From Asterias amurensis (lineage: Eukaryota > Echinodermata > Asteroidea > Forcipulatida > Asteriidae), in assembly GCF_032118995.1 (NCBI RefSeq), contig NC_092665.1, positions 6,443,501-6,507,500 of the forward strand: a stretch of 64,000 nucleotides of DNA, written 5' to 3'. A program made the translations under genes and the position numbers. Shown here in pieces: positions 10,890 to 22,750 of the stretch. Numbering within the stretch: position 1 is the stretch's first letter; each line of letters starts with the position of its first letter. The notes beneath the pieces were generated by a model that ran no database searches, was not told where the DNA came from, and saw only the letters and a program-made list of their open reading frames with translations.

Positions 10890-11131
10890 GTTAGACCAAC
10901 AGAGGGCGTTATTTATAATACTCGGATGTTATTGTGGGCTTAGTGTGTGTGTTCGACCCCCCCTCCAGTTTGTAAATATTATTTCAAATGTGACGTCAAG
11001 ATCACTGAGCCCCATGTGATCTTGACGTCACATTTGAAATAATATTTACAAACTGGGGGGGGGGTCGAACACACACACTAAGCCCACAATAACATCCGAG
11101 TATTATAAATAATGCCCTCTGTTGGTCTAAC
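10890..11131. repeat. Near-perfect 116-bp inverted repeat
   Basis: The left arm 10890-11005 and right arm 11016-11131 are reverse complements except for a few changes (for example GGGCGTTATT versus GGGCATTATT) around a 10-bp spacer. Only the right arm exists in block B2 (about 41050-41170). The left arm is therefore a local inverted duplication in B1. Confidence 0.85.
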
Positions 11132-11903
11132 AATTGTGCAGCCTTAGTTTTAACCATGGCTTTAATCTCCTCTAATATTAGGAAAGGCGAGGGTGAAAGG
11201 TTTCCGATTATACCATAATGTACGTAGGGGTGTACCGAACGACAAAACAGCGAGGAATACAAATCAGCGATACTTCGCGCTCTGTAGAAATAAAAAGGGA
11301 CACAAATGACGTTTAAAAGTACGTTTACTTAACAAAATCATGTTTTTGTATAGCTTCATGACTAAAATTAAGTTATCTGAATATTGACCATGAAAATATA
11401 GATCATGAAGAAGTAGAACAAAAAAAATTGTTACAAAAAAGAATCTCTCCACAACGACCCCTTCCACATGTAACCGTCTATTGCACGATGATGCATTGCG
11501 CGAAATTTTACTAAATTTCACAGAGCGGGTCACTGGTCTCTGGCTACCACGGCGAACAAGTATATGGACAAGGCAAGGAAACACCAGGGCTACGTTAATA
11601 TAAAGATCACAGGTTCAAATGTCAAAGTAATTTGATTTTTGGGATTTGTTTTCATCAAACATTAAACTAAAATGAATCCAGTCAGTTTCTCATTTAGGCC
11701 TGGCGTTCTTTTCTTTTTTTGTATCTGTATGATTCAAAAGTGATATTACTGGGAAAAAGTCGGTCCGATTTAAGCGGCTGTAAAAAAGGTTAACAGATGC
11801 CATGTTTGTGGTTGTTTGTTTTACTGTTTGCAAACACGATTAAACTATAATATTGGCTGTCTTTGCTATAAACTGGACAAAATACATTAATGGAATTTAT
11901 TTT
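11132..11903. other. Region downstream of phosphatase B1
   Basis: This is non-coding and collinear with 41169-41937. ORFs on both strands are not conserved between the copies. It would include the 3' UTR of the truncated phosphatase copy. Confidence 0.5.
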
Positions 11904-12151
11904 TCAATCTATAAACTTCCGTACGAAAGAAAACAACAGAAAAGCCAAAATGGAAATTGGTATAGTAGAGGGCGCCCCATTGTGGCAGTTTAACCCGGAA
12001 GCATATCTGACCACGTGGGCAATGTAGTGCTGTTCATGGACCCCGTGAAAAAGATGCGACATTGGTCCATTTGCGTAAATAGTGACGTCCTCTCCACCAT
12101 GAGTCTCTGAATCAATTGGGACAAGCGCTGGATGGTGAAAATCGGCAGCCT
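11904..12151 (-). CDS. ALP-B1 exon 10 (C-terminus and GPI signal)
   Basis: The acceptor TTTGTGCAG precedes the exon. It encodes [22 protein letters not shown] and a tail ending in a hydrophobic stretch (ISILAFLLFSFV). AATAAA follows within 15 bases of the stop. Confidence 0.85.
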
Positions 12152-12418
12152 CTGCACAAACAAATAATAAAACATTGTTTATCACAATACAAGTAAAATA
12201 GTTGTTTACACAAGTTAATGATTAACTCTATGAAATGGCAAAGGGGCACTTTCCCTTGGCAAAATTGTGGTTGCAAATACTTCCCTGTAACTTTGCCAAG
12301 TTATATGTTTAAGATTTAAAATATTTCAAAAAGTCTGCATATACTCGGATTTAATTTTACTGAGTGGTGTACCTGAGTGGTACAAACCAATACTCAAAGT
12401 AATCAATTGGAGCTTTAC

Positions 12419-12541
12419 CTGTGTTGGTATCCGTCAGATTCCGTCTCGAACCAGTACTTTTGAAGCTGTTTAACTCCTCAATTCCTCCAGGGCCGTTTGC
12501 ATATGAGAGTGTTGTAAATGGCAAACCGTCATTCATCAGAC
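12419..12541 (-). CDS. ALP-B1 exon 9
   Basis: It encodes LPFTTLSYANGPGG, matching the phosphatase segment before the last zinc ligand. Donor ACAG|GTAAAG; acceptor GTCAAG with a weak pyrimidine tract. Identical in layout to 42474-42596. Confidence 0.8.
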
Positions 12542-12884
12542 CTTGACATTTATGCAAAACCATTTTGTTGTAATTAGAATTTAAATATGAATGGTTTGAC
12601 GATGAGTCACCATTCACTTATAGAAAACTGAGAAGCTTGCACAACTTGTTAACATTACTTACTGGTCAGAATTCAGTCTGCATTCGGGTAACTTAACGGA
12701 GTTTACTTTTTGTTTCAAAACATAAAAAAGCTGCAGTCTATACAAACAGTTGGATTTATCGAGAGATATCGCCCTTTGAAAAAAGGGGAAGTAAATAAGT
12801 AATAATAGTTAGAAACAGTCTCTCTTTAAATTCATTGTATACTATTTTGCATACAAATGATATTTTGAAAGAGACAGCTTTTAA

Positions 12885-13197
12885 TTGTTCAAAGACACTG
12901 GCACTATTGGTAATTGTCAAAGACAATAAAATATCAAACGTCGAAGTTGCGAGATAACAATGAAAGAAAAACACCCTTGTCACACGAAAGTTGTGTGCTT
13001 TTAGATGCTTGGTTTTTATACATCAAACTCTAAGTCTGAGGTCTAGAAATCAAATTCGTGAAAAATTATTTCTTTCTCGAAAACTACGTTACTTCAGAGG
13101 GAGCCGTTTCTCACAATGTTTTACACTATCAGCAGCTCTCCATTACTCGTTACCAAGTAAGGTTTTATGCTAATAATAATTTTGAGTAATTACCAAT
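12885..13197. mobile_element. M1 MITE, split by LINE insertion
   Basis: The main body of an M1 copy ends abruptly at ACCAATA; its missing terminus AGTGTCCACTGCCTTTAAAG is at 14010-14030, on the other side of the LINE fragment. Confidence 0.8.
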
Positions 13198-14009
13198 AAC
13201 AATAACATAACATAACAATTAATATTTATAAGGCGCTATTCCATCAAGATCATAGCGCACTAGAAAGAAATTAACTTGGAAAAAGGTGAGTCTTAAGGAC
13301 TTTACGAAAAGCAGACAGAGTATTAGATTCCCTAATGGCAGTTGGGAGATTGTTCCAAAGCATGAGCCCAGCCACACTGAAAGCCTTCTGACCTAAAACG
13401 TTGTTTGCTCGGGGAACATTCAAGCGAGTGATGTCAAGTCCGGACCGAAGAAATCGTGGAGGAGTGTAATGTGGCAGTTAAGTGGTAATAATGAGGTGTA
13501 GTTTTATTAAAGCATAAAAACGAGCAGAGCAATCTTCAAATGGATTCGTTCTCTAATTGGCAGCCAATGAAGTTCCCTAAGTAATGGGGTAATAATATGT
13601 TCTCTCAAGGGTGTGGAACATATTAAACGACCTGCACTGTTTTGTAGTCTTTGAACTCTGTCCAATTCATATGACGTTGCACCAAATAAAAGGAGATTGC
13701 CATAGTCAATACGAGAGAGGACTAAAGCTCTGACAACATGATGGAGAGTATCCTTATCCAGGTACCGTTTGATTCTCCTTAAGTTACGTAATTGAAAATT
13801 TGTTGATTGGCAGAGGCTAGAAACTTGCTTGCTCATTGTCATATGCGAATCAAATTTTATTCCTAAGTTGCTGACAGAATCAGTAAGGTCAATCGATGTA
13901 TCACCCATATGCAAAGATATCTTCGGCAGTTTCTTAAGGTTTTGGGGAGTACCAAGCACAATGAACTCAGTTTTATTTTCATTGAGCTGAAGCATGTTAG
14001 AAGTCATAG
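13198..14009 (-). mobile_element. 5'-truncated non-LTR retrotransposon (RT C-terminus)
   Basis: An ORF at 13507-14016 encodes the C-terminal part of a Jockey/CR1-like reverse transcriptase. Landmarks are NLGIKFDSHMTMSKQVS, SRIDYGNLLLFG, RLQNSAGRLI and LLRELHWLPI, followed after a break by AFSVAGLMLWNNLP. Its 3' tail, GCGCCTTATAAATATTAATTG plus TTATG repeats, faces lower coordinates. It sits inside an M1 MITE in the phosphatase intron. Block B2 carries the same insertion. Confidence 0.85.
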
Positions 14010-14050
14010 TGTCCACTGCCTTTAAAGTTATATTTGTGGATGAATCTTAC

Positions 14051-14251
14051 CTCCTCTGCCGAGTATTGGACTACCACGATCAGCTGCTCCTCCTATAGAG
14101 AGTACATGGCTATGGTCGGCAGTTACAATAAATAAAGTCTCCATTTCATTGGTCATTGACATCGCCTTGGCTACAGCCTTATCCATTGCAATGGTATCAT
14201 GCAGGGCGTGGTAGGCTAACCCGTCATGATGCGCATGGTCAATTCGGCCAC
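14051..14251 (-). CDS. ALP-B1 exon 8
   Basis: It encodes GGRIDHAHHDG through [12 protein letters not shown] to GSPILGRG. Acceptor CACGAAG|GTGGCC, donor GAG|GTAAGA. Confidence 0.85.
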
Positions 14252-14831
14252 CTTCGTGTTTCAAACCAAGATAGTATGATACATACAATGCCAGGTCTGG
14301 GAGAGCACATATTTTTTGATGACAGTGTTTGGACTTTTGCCCTTCCCTGGACGGCCTGTGCTTGTTTTATTGTTTTGCTTGTTTTTTTGTCCGAAGAATT
14401 AAAATAAATAAATAAATAAACAACCTGTGACTGAACAATGGCATCAAAGAGACAATGTAAATACTCCATATAACGAGGTTTCAGATTGTCAATGATTTTC
14501 TAAGCCTCAAAAATAAGAGGTAGGGCCTATAACGACAAGCTCTTGAGAAACAGCAGCAATGACACGATAGGCTCATGTAGTCTTGTCCAAGGTCTTTTAC
14601 GCAAGCACCGGCTCGCTTTTTATAGACCAGTAGTGACCCTCATGAATGATATAAGTTGTACAAGCTCATCAGCCCTTCCCAGTGATGCTAGATGAGACCG
14701 GTTGGGTCGAGCAAATCGGTCCAAGTGCCTCATTCAAAAGCACATGGATTGACAGACCTACGCACCAGCGCGTTCGACATAAACCATGAACAAACAGACC
14801 CCGGTCAACTCTACCACAACCAACAATCTAT
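14252..14831. other. Remnant phosphatase intron and duplicated C1q flank
   Basis: 14252-14618 matches the intron 7 region of ALP-2 (about 44300-44370 and 45835-46022). From 14619 the sequence is a C1q downstream flank (ATGATATAAGTTGTACAAGC, GATGAGACCGG), also present at 24435-24520 and 33905-34010. No gene. Confidence 0.6.
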
Positions 14832-15139
14832 GGGTGCGTTCGATTAGCTTCCCTGGGTCGACCCCGGTTTGCTCATCCAAGTGGCATATTTAATTTTGTC
14901 CAGGACGAACGTGGGCAGATAATTACCCCACGTTCGTCCTGGAAAAGCGGGGCACTTGGGGCTGACCCGAGGTGCACTGACGTCACCACGAGAAGGGTAA
15001 CGTGATGATGCGTATTTTTTCCCAGGTGGAAAAACGACTTTTCCAGGACGAATGTGGGGTAATTATCTGCCCACGTTCGTCCTGTGAAAAAAAAAATACG
15101 CCACCCGGGGTCGACCTGGGGAAGCTAATCGAACGCACA
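14832..15139. mobile_element. R-type palindromic MITE, copy 1
   Basis: The terminal inverted repeats are GGGTGCGTTCGATTAGCTTC and its complement. This copy contains a further inverted pair built on CCAGGACGAACGTGGG, found twice in each orientation. Seven R copies lie in the window. Confidence 0.8.
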
Positions 15140-15698
15140 CATAGTAGCCTGATCATCTGACGTCACACTTCGAGGCTCGTGAATAACACCAGAGATCGGC
15201 CTCCAAACCGGCGTGTACTTTCACCTTTGACCTACATTCATTTCACATAAAGATACGCGGTCAAATTCTACACCAACAGTACATGCAAGTTCATGCACAT
15301 TGTATGTATAGTATACATACACCACACACGTGGACACAGCATGCGGGTGGCCGAAAGTAAGCTTTCCATATCTGACTTTTGATTGGTCGACCGCCGTTCC
15401 TCAGACAGATCAAAACAAGCCAAGATACGGTAGCATTCACTGCATTTATCCAATTTAAGACGTCTCTCCTTGGTAGACACCCTGAATCGAGACACCGGCT
15501 TGGCCAGCGCTGAGGAACTACGCACCTGCATGCTGAATTGGAACATATGGAGAAAAATCACTGGGCAGGCTCGAGCTCCCACATGGCGCTCGACTTGATG
15601 TTGATTTATTCAATTACATTTTTGTATCACTGGATCTAAATAGCAGGTACCTGTCTTCATCAATGCGGATGAAGACAGGGTCCCAGTCTGCAATTGAT
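15140..15698. repeat. Duplicated C1q flank F, copy 1
   Basis: The non-coding sequence is also at 24885-25391 and, in part, 38130-38320 and 38521-38760. Shared stretches include GACGTCA...CTTCGAGGC(T/A)CGTGAATAA, CCTGAATCGAGACACCGGC and GCAGGTACCTGTC. Confidence 0.65.
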
Positions 15699-15947
15699 GG
15701 GTGCGTTCGTTTAGCTTCCCTGGGTCAACCCCGGTCTGCTCCGTTACGTTCGAATAGCTTTATTGTCATTCCAGGGGTTCACCCGGGTCACCCAGTGTCC
15801 TGCTTGTGGAGTTGGTCACTTGGGGGTGACCCGAGGTGCATGCCGTCACCACGAGAGGGCGAGTGTGATCGTTCGATTAGCTCTTGTCAGGGGCTCACCC
15901 GAGTGAGCACCGCGGGGTCGACTAAGGGAAGCTAATTGAACGCACCC
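15699..15947. mobile_element. R-type palindromic MITE, copy 2
   Basis: It begins GGGTGCGTTCGTTTAGCTTC and ends with the inverted terminus. Internal GGGGCTCACCCGAGTGAGC is itself nearly palindromic. Confidence 0.8.
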
Positions 15948-16091
15948 TATGTAGACGGCAAACTGTAAGAAAATATACGTAGAGGGCAATTTGGCTCTGT
16001 GGTGTTATCTAATTGGGAATGTTTACAAAAAGCCCTCATTGTATAAATTCATAAAAAAATGTACAGTGTGAGGTTTGTACAGATCCGAACG

Positions 16092-17559
16092 TAGTCTTGG
16101 TGCAAGACGTTTCTCGCTTCCCTTTCACGCACACCGCGGCCAATTCACCGACAGCGCGCGCACCGACTCATCTGACTTATAGTCCACTCACCGCCCCGGA
16201 GAAACGTCTTGGTCCGTTTGCATGTTTGAGTTATGTGACCTCACATACATATTCAACGTGTGGGTCAACAAACTACTACGCACGCGCACAACTGGAAACA
16301 GACAAGCGGGCCAGCCTGGTAACTTGCATGCACACGTGTCGAGTAAAAGCCTCGCTGCATCATGCTACGGCGGGAACCCGGGGATATACACACCATGTGC
16401 GTTTTGTTGCGCATGCAAAGGCGATCACCTGATCTTTATGTTATTATTAATTAGAGATCAGCGGTTGCGATCGATTGTTAGAGGGAAGACATTTTCAGTC
16501 AATGAAAAAATACTTTAACAATATTGCTGACCGCATCGGCAAGACTCAAAGAGTCGAGTGTTTTATTTGCAGATGAGATAACTTGTTACTTAATTGTATG
16601 GGTATGTTTGCACATTACATGTATTTCGAAAATAAAGAAAGATATCCTGCATTTTGGCGAAGAGATCACAATCGATTGCCAAAATTGTCCTCCATGAATA
16701 CCTTGTGAACAATGTCACGTCTAATTGTGGCCAAGTGCGTGGCCAAAGGATGTCTGACATGTACAGTACATGTACCTTCATGTACACATGAACACAACCG
16801 AATGACAACGTGGTGTTGTGGCTGGGCTTCTTATCTTCGCAAAGACGTGTCAAATTACTCATAGGCTTAGATATTTAATGGTGGTCGACCACCGGTTGAG
16901 TTTGACCAAGCTGTGTGAGTATGACATGGAAGTTTCGTATGTACATTGTGTTAGTTGTTTCTGCATAATAAGTACTTTCAGGCACTTTGACCCTATAATT
17001 ATTTTTACCTACAAAGTTACCCTTTGGACTAAGACTAAAGATGCCAGAAAATCCCATGTTCGTGTACATCGATCTATTGATGTTAGCTCTCTTGCTAAAC
17101 ATCCTCGTTCATAACATTTTTAAATTCCATTCCCCTCAATTAATTGCACTTACAAAAATTCTCAAAATTTTCCCCAAAAACGTATTTTAGGGCAAACTAA
17201 AATTCACACATCGTTCAGCAACAATCATGTTTACAAAAATTAAATATAGACGAACGTAAATATACAAGCACTACATACCAACTTACATACGAGGAAGCCT
17301 GGCTGTTTCTGGTTGCGTTGCACAGAAAACGTACAGAAACCAGACTGTGGGAAGTCATGCTGATACTGCTACGTCAGACTTATGCAGGCCTAGCGCAGCA
17401 CGGCATGATTGGAATGTGCTCGGAATTTCCCGAGCGATCAGCAAACGGACCAAGACGTTTCTCCGGGGCGGTGAGTGGGGAGTCGGTGTGCGCGCGCTGT
17501 CGGTGAATTGGCCGCGGTGTGTGTGAAAGGGAAACGAGAAACGTCTTGCACCAAGACTA
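16092..17559. mobile_element. 1.47-kb MULE-like TIR element with 9-bp target duplication
   Basis: The element begins TAGTCTTGGTGCAAGACG and ends with the exact complement. The inverted repeats extend about 125-130 bases (16092-16222 and 17438-17559). It is flanked by perfect direct copies of ATCCGAACG (16083-16091 and 17560-17568). The empty site is preserved in copy A3 at 38901-38909, so the boundaries are well supported. No transposase-like ORF is seen in the 1.2-kb interior, so it is non-autonomous. A 9-bp duplication fits Mutator-like elements best; Merlin is an alternative. Confidence 0.85.
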
Positions 17560-17568
17560 ATCCGAACG

Positions 17569-19644
17569 TTGGTTGTAAGTGTGCTCGCGAACACCATTTT
17601 CTTGGAAACCAGGGGGATAAGAATTACAAAGCCCCTTTTGGCTTCTATTTACTACAAACGTACAGTGTGCGGTGTTGTATCCGAGACTACAATCCCGGCC
17701 ATATCTCTATTTTGTTGGTTCCGATTGCCGGTCCTCTGGGTTACATTCAACATTGAGATGGGGACGGACGAGGGCAGGGGAGACAATGTTTACTGTCGGT
17801 GGGAAGTGGACAGGGAATAGTTTTATATAACGTGGTAATGGGCATTTTGGGCGGGATTGTAGGCCCGTTGTCGGAGGAACAATACTTGTCTTATTTGACA
17901 GGCGACCGAGCATGTTGTTTTCTTTTCGCTTCCGAAAAACTGTAAACAAAAGAAATAACCTGGCCCCTTCTGGGTTCCCCAGGCTGGTAGGGGCCGCGGT
18001 TAACGAAGAGTGCTATTGATTTGTCGTCGGAGATTCTGATATCAATACGGTCTGAAGCAGATTGAATCAAGAGAGTGTGCTTTCAGAATTAAGAAACGAC
18101 CACGGTCACCGCTCACTGTGTAGAAGTAACTATCTCAAAGGGACAAAATCTCATGACACTCGCAATTCAAGGGCCGCGCACAGTTCTTCAGGAATTAGGC
18201 GCCCGGATGGGTTGCCGGTGTCGCATGCAATTATGATCTCTGTGCAAAATTATCCGCAGTAATGTCCGCCGGACGGTTTTGCAAATGCAATCGTGTCCGC
18301 CCGGACGCTGCTGCATATTGCAATTTTGTCCGGCTGGACACGTTTGCATATGCAGTTGTGTCCGCCCCCGCGCAAAACCGTCCTTGCAGTAAATTAAACG
18401 CCCTTGGTCGACGGAACATGTTCGCGATTGTTTTACAAGCTTAGTGCCTGTCATGAATGACATGGGAAATGTTTGGCCGTTTGGGTATTCGCTGCAATCA
18501 TAAAATACGTGAATATTCATGCTGCATGTACGTAGGTTCAGTGCGTGCACGCTCGCTTACGCGCAAACATTCATGTTCATGTACAGTCATGTACATGTCC
18601 GCCGGACGGTTTTTGCATAGCCCCGGACACGAAAGCAAAATTAAAATGCAAAAGTGTCCGGAGCGGACAGTATAAGCCTTGTTGAGGCCCAAGGCGGAAT
18701 CCTGCCTTACGTATTTTTTTTAAAACAATCAACATGACTTCAATCTCATCCAAAAGTTGTTATTAGTAAATACGTTTTGTTCGCAATGTGTTCATTTGAT
18801 TGTGTTCATTAGATTGTTTTTTTATTTGTGTGGTTTGTATTGAATGTTTTTTCTCCATCGAATATTCTTGTTTCCCTGAAGCATTTGTGCGTTTCGTTGG
18901 CAGTAGACTCTGATAAAACAAATAATACAATTGAAAATCAGTTTTAAAATACCCTTTAAGGGCAAAGGCAGGACACACTAGTAAGTCTGTCCATTTGGTG
19001 TATCTCAACATATTCTTAAATTAAAAAACCCGTTAACATTAATTTGAGTTTAATTGGTCGTCGAAATTGCGAGAGAATAATGGGAAAAACATCCCCGTCG
19101 CACAAGTTGTGTGCTTTCAGATGCCTTCAGTTTGAGACCTTTAACAACTCGAGAAAATACTTCTTTCTCAAAAACTAGGTTTCTTCAGAGAGAGCCGTTT
19201 CTCACAATGTTTTATACTATTAACATCTCTCCATTGCTCATTACCAAGTAAGTAAATGCTAGCAATTCTGTTCAGTAATTACCTATGGTGTCCATGCCTT
19301 TAATGTTGCTCTGTTGGTGGCGCACTCTACTATAAATACATTGTCATTGCATTTCCATTTCGGAAAAAACACACTGAGTTAGTGTAATTAACATATACTT
19401 CAAAAGATTGGAAGCACGAAAGAGATCAATCTGAACAGTATATATATTGCGTACACAGTTCTTTCTTTGGTATTAAACTTGCACTTTAACTCACAATCAT
19501 CAGGGAAACACATCAATTGAGCGGAAATAGAAGGAAACTGGCCAGAAACTTCAGGAAGCAATCACACAGTGCAACCCACTAGGGCGGATATACGTGTAAA
19601 CATACCATACCATTAAAGCATGTACAAATTGATCTCCATTGGTA
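17569..19644. repeat. Duplicated C1q upstream segment, copy A2
   Basis: Nearly identical to 200-2295, including the CCGGAC/octamer cluster (18260-18670) and an M1 MITE (18955-19300). No gene is recognised. Confidence 0.8.
18955..19300. mobile_element. M1 MITE copy in A2
   Basis: Orthologous to 1600-1945, with a small internal deletion after AAGGCAGGACACA. Confidence 0.75.
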
Positions 19645-20005
19645 ACATACAGCCTCGTCCAAACCAATGGTAGAGTAAGTCACTGCTTTCAATCAGTGAC
19701 TTTAAACACTTACATGTAGTGTAGAGTTTTACACCATTGGCATCCATTCAACATACAGTCTCACTTAAACCAATGACAAAGTAACTCACTGCTTTCAATC
19801 AGTGACTTTAAACACATACATGTAGTGTAGAGTTTCAAACCATTGGCATCCATTCAACATACAGTATCATTCAAACCAATGATAGAGTAAGTCACTGTCA
19901 TAAATCAGTGACTTTAACACGGTATTGATCCACTATTGTAACATACAGCCTCGTCCAAACCAATGGTAGAGTAAGTCACTGCAATAAATCACTGACTTCA
20001 ACACG
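19645..20005 (+). promoter_or_regulatory. Four-unit CCAAT/palindrome array upstream of C1q-2
   Basis: Four units AACCAATG...AAGTCACTG-N8-CAGTGACTT, as upstream of C1q-1. The second unit has AACTCACTG and the last CACTGACTT, so single arms have drifted. Confidence 0.6.
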
Positions 20006-20082
20006 TATCTATGATTGGCTGCTCATCGATTGTCAATCAAACCCGAAGTAGACTGATGAGCACTTCAATGAAAATACAGCAG

Positions 20083-20090
20083 TATTTAAA
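20083..20090 (+). promoter_or_regulatory. TATA box of C1q-2
   Basis: TATTTAAA in the same context as 2724-2731. Confidence 0.65.
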
Positions 20091-20112
20091 CGCGCTGCAC
20101 CAGCAGTAGTGT

Positions 20113-20178
20113 TCATAACAACTTTGCATCAGAAGAGAGGAACTGAGAAGGTTTGGACTACAAGAACACATCATCAAG
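20113..20178 (+). other. Predicted non-coding exon 1 of C1q-2
   Basis: It ends at the donor ATCAAG|GTAAGTG and is homologous to 2755-2816. The start is estimated from TATA spacing. Confidence 0.55.
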
Positions 20179-20954
20179 GTAAGTGTTCCTCATTCTACTG
20201 CCGGACTTAAGCTTTGGCTTCTAGATGCAAGTAGTGGGTTTAAGGTTAGCCTATTGCAATGTGCTTGCAGTTTTTGCTCCAAAAGTGACACCACTCGATA
20301 CAGCTGATATTCTCATGCAGTGGTTGGGTCTCTTCTCTTCTAAAGCTCTGCCATCTTAATGAACTGTGGTGGTACTGTGACTGTACACAAACATGTGCAC
20401 CCAGTTGCATCTCCCTTTGAAACTATGCCGTAATTTCCTTTAAAAAAAAAATTATCGCGCAACTTGCAGAGGTCTGCAACAATGTCTTGTGCAAAATTTG
20501 TCTTATATTTGTTCACCATTGTCCATACTTTAACCGCGCGCGACGTTCTGCTCGTTTACAACATTGTGTAAAGATTGGTAACAACAAATGATATGACTTT
20601 TTTATAAAAAATGTTTTCTTTTTTCTTCTTCTTCTTATGGGCGGGGGATATTTCAGACTGAACATTGTACAATATGAGTACCCTATAAGGTGTTGATTGT
20701 CTTGTTAAGCAAGGGGCAACCGAAGCAAGGCGGGTGTGCCGTTTGCTCCAAACAACAAAACTCTTAAACCGCCAATATTTATGCGACAGTTGTTCTGTAT
20801 TACCATGGTAATTGATTTGTCTTGTTTTGAGGCACTATGTTGCCTTCTTGCACAGCGTTACAAGAAAATTGGCAAAAATTACACAGTTTATTTAAATGTT
20901 AACAAATAATGGAAACAAAATATACTCAAATGATGGTACGCCTCAGCAAGAAAC

Positions 20955-21290
20955 ACCGTAAAAAACGTGTTTGGGTTCTGTAACAGATTTCGAACGCGTC
21001 AAAGGGTTAAGGTTAAATACGTAACACTGTATAGGGCCCATGAGTTGTGTTGTAAAACATTGGGTTGTAAATACATTCTAAACATAATGTAAACGGCTGA
21101 TGCGTCAAACTAAACGCATCATAGTTGAAACTGTAAACGCTTGACGCGTTTAGTTTGATGCATCAGTCGTTTATAAACGGGCAAAAAGCATTGCTTTACG
21201 ACACTACTGATTGGCCCATTATACTGTTACGTGTTTAACATAAACCCTTTGACGCGTTCGAAACCTGTTACAGTACCTAAAAACCCTTCT
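20955..21290. mobile_element. Foldback MITE, C1q-2 copy
   Basis: The core GGCTGATGCGTCAAACTAAAC pairs with TTTAGTTTGATGCATCAGTC. Homologous to 3641-4047. Confidence 0.65.
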
Positions 21291-21729
21291 TTTTTTTAAA
21301 GTGCTGCGTTCAACAAATTTCTTCACCCTTACGAAATGTGATTTTTTGTATTTTTACCAGTTGTTCGTTATGGCAAGTTTTGTGATTGAGTCGGTCGGTT
21401 AATAAATCGCCTGCCGTTTGTTAGAAGCACCGTTATTGACATGATGTATAGCTTGCTTAGCGAAAAATGCTGGTTCATACTTCCTGCAAATGCGAAGGCG
21501 AAGTCGATACGAATTGTCGACGTCACAAACAGGCAACGTTTAATTCGCATCAGCTAAAATTTGCTCCATCCTTGCGAAACATTCGCTGCAAAAACAGGGA
21601 TGTGGCTTAAAAATTCGTATCTCATTCGCATTCGCAGGAAGTACGAACAGGGCTTAAAGCATTTTGGGATATCAGCGAGCGAACACGAATCTCTCAGCAT
21701 TATGCACTCTTAAATCCCCCCCCCCCCTC

Positions 21730-22290
21730 CCCGCGTGTAAGGGGTCAGTTGTTGTTTTGAGGTCGTCACAATTTCGTTGGTAGTCATTGTCTGATGAGTG
21801 GATGGCCAGAATATTGTGAAGAGTGGGAATGCAAAACTCGACTAATTATACAACCTACACACAGAGGTTTTGATGTCAAATGAGTCACGTCATCGTCTCC
21901 GCAACCCACCGTCAGCCATCGTTCCTTGCCGCATCCCAATCCGCTACCAGCCGTCTGACCTCTTTCCTGTTGTCGCTGAAGGTCGTTCCAACCCGTCAGC
22001 CAATTTTGGTTTTTCCCCTTTTGCCGTCATTTTTCCGCCAACGTCTTGGGATTTTCACGTTCGTCACTTTCCGTTTGGTCTTTGCCGCTGCTATATGAGC
22101 CAGCCAAAAGTCTGGCTTACATAATAGCGACAGACGCGACTAATTTTTGCAGCCATCTGTGGTCGCTAGCGGATTCGTCAGCGACAATTGACGGCAACAC
22201 ACGATGAATGGCGGCAAACTCAAAATTGCGATTCGCAGCTAAACGTAGCTTGGTAACCCCCAATTCATCATAGTGTGAGCCGACCTTACA
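21730..22290. mobile_element. Partial large foldback element
   Basis: The right half of the element at 4547-5340 is kept; the left arm has been lost next to a C-rich run (21716-21733). Confidence 0.6.
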
Positions 22291-22540
22291 AAAGGATCAA
22301 ATATAAAAAATAAATTGTGGCTTGTTTCGAATTTGTTTAGCTTCACTCTCGGTTCTACCCTAACTCTTTGCTCCAAGTCAACTGTTTTCCAGTTAAATTT
22401 TATTTTAAACATTTGTTAAACAAATCTATTTTAAACATTGCTGGCAAAATAGGTAAACCGTGAACAATATGGGTTGATAACTCAGTTGGAGAGCGCCAAA
22501 ACATTAGGGACCCTAGGTTCACATGCCACCTTTGACATTA

Positions 22541-22750
22541 AGTTTCGATAAGTTCACTGGGATCTTTTACATGCGTTACACAACACAACGGACCAACGGC
22601 TTTACATCCCATCCGAAGGACGAAGCAAAGGTTAAATATCTTGCTTAAGGACACAAGTGTTAAGGCTGGGTATTTGAACCCACACTCTGCTGATCAGAAA
22701 CACCAGAGTTTAAATTTGATGCTCTTAACCGCTCGTCCACGACACTTTTG
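22541..22750 (-). mobile_element. tRNA-derived SINE copy 2
   Basis: On the minus strand: GTCGTGGACGAGCGGTTAAG (A-box region), GTGGGTTCAAATACCC (B box), then TGTCCTTAAGCAAGATATT and GGATGTAAAGCCGTTGGTC. This is the fuller of two copies. Confidence 0.8.

Larger units (their letters stand above)
11904..14251 (-). pseudogene. Truncated alkaline phosphatase copy (exons 8-10)
   Basis: Three exons of a tissue-nonspecific-type alkaline phosphatase are present: exon 8 at 14051-14251, exon 9 at 12419-12541, exon 10 at 11904-12151. Family hallmarks seen are GGRIDHAHH (metal ligands D and H), VTADHSHVL (D, H) and SETHGGEDV (zinc-ligand H), and a hydrophobic C-terminal GPI signal. The three exons join in frame (phase 1 throughout), with donor GAG|GTAAGA intact at exon 8. 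Exons 1-7, which hold the nucleophile serine and first metal ligands, are missing because the duplication stops at 14618. A stand-alone catalytic product is not possible; it could only be expressed as a 3' part fused to something else. The usual second Cys pair of the tail is reduced to one Cys. Confidence 0.85.
10436..14618. repeat. Segmental duplication block B1 (phosphatase 3' part)
   Basis: This block matches 40547-46022 in the same orientation, from ACCTCGTTTGA(G/T)GTAACAATT to GCAAGCACCGGCTCGCT. B2 is longer because it contains the TAA array and a tandem duplication absent here. B1 ends upstream of phosphatase exon 8, so the copy carries exons 8-10 only. Confidence 0.85.
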
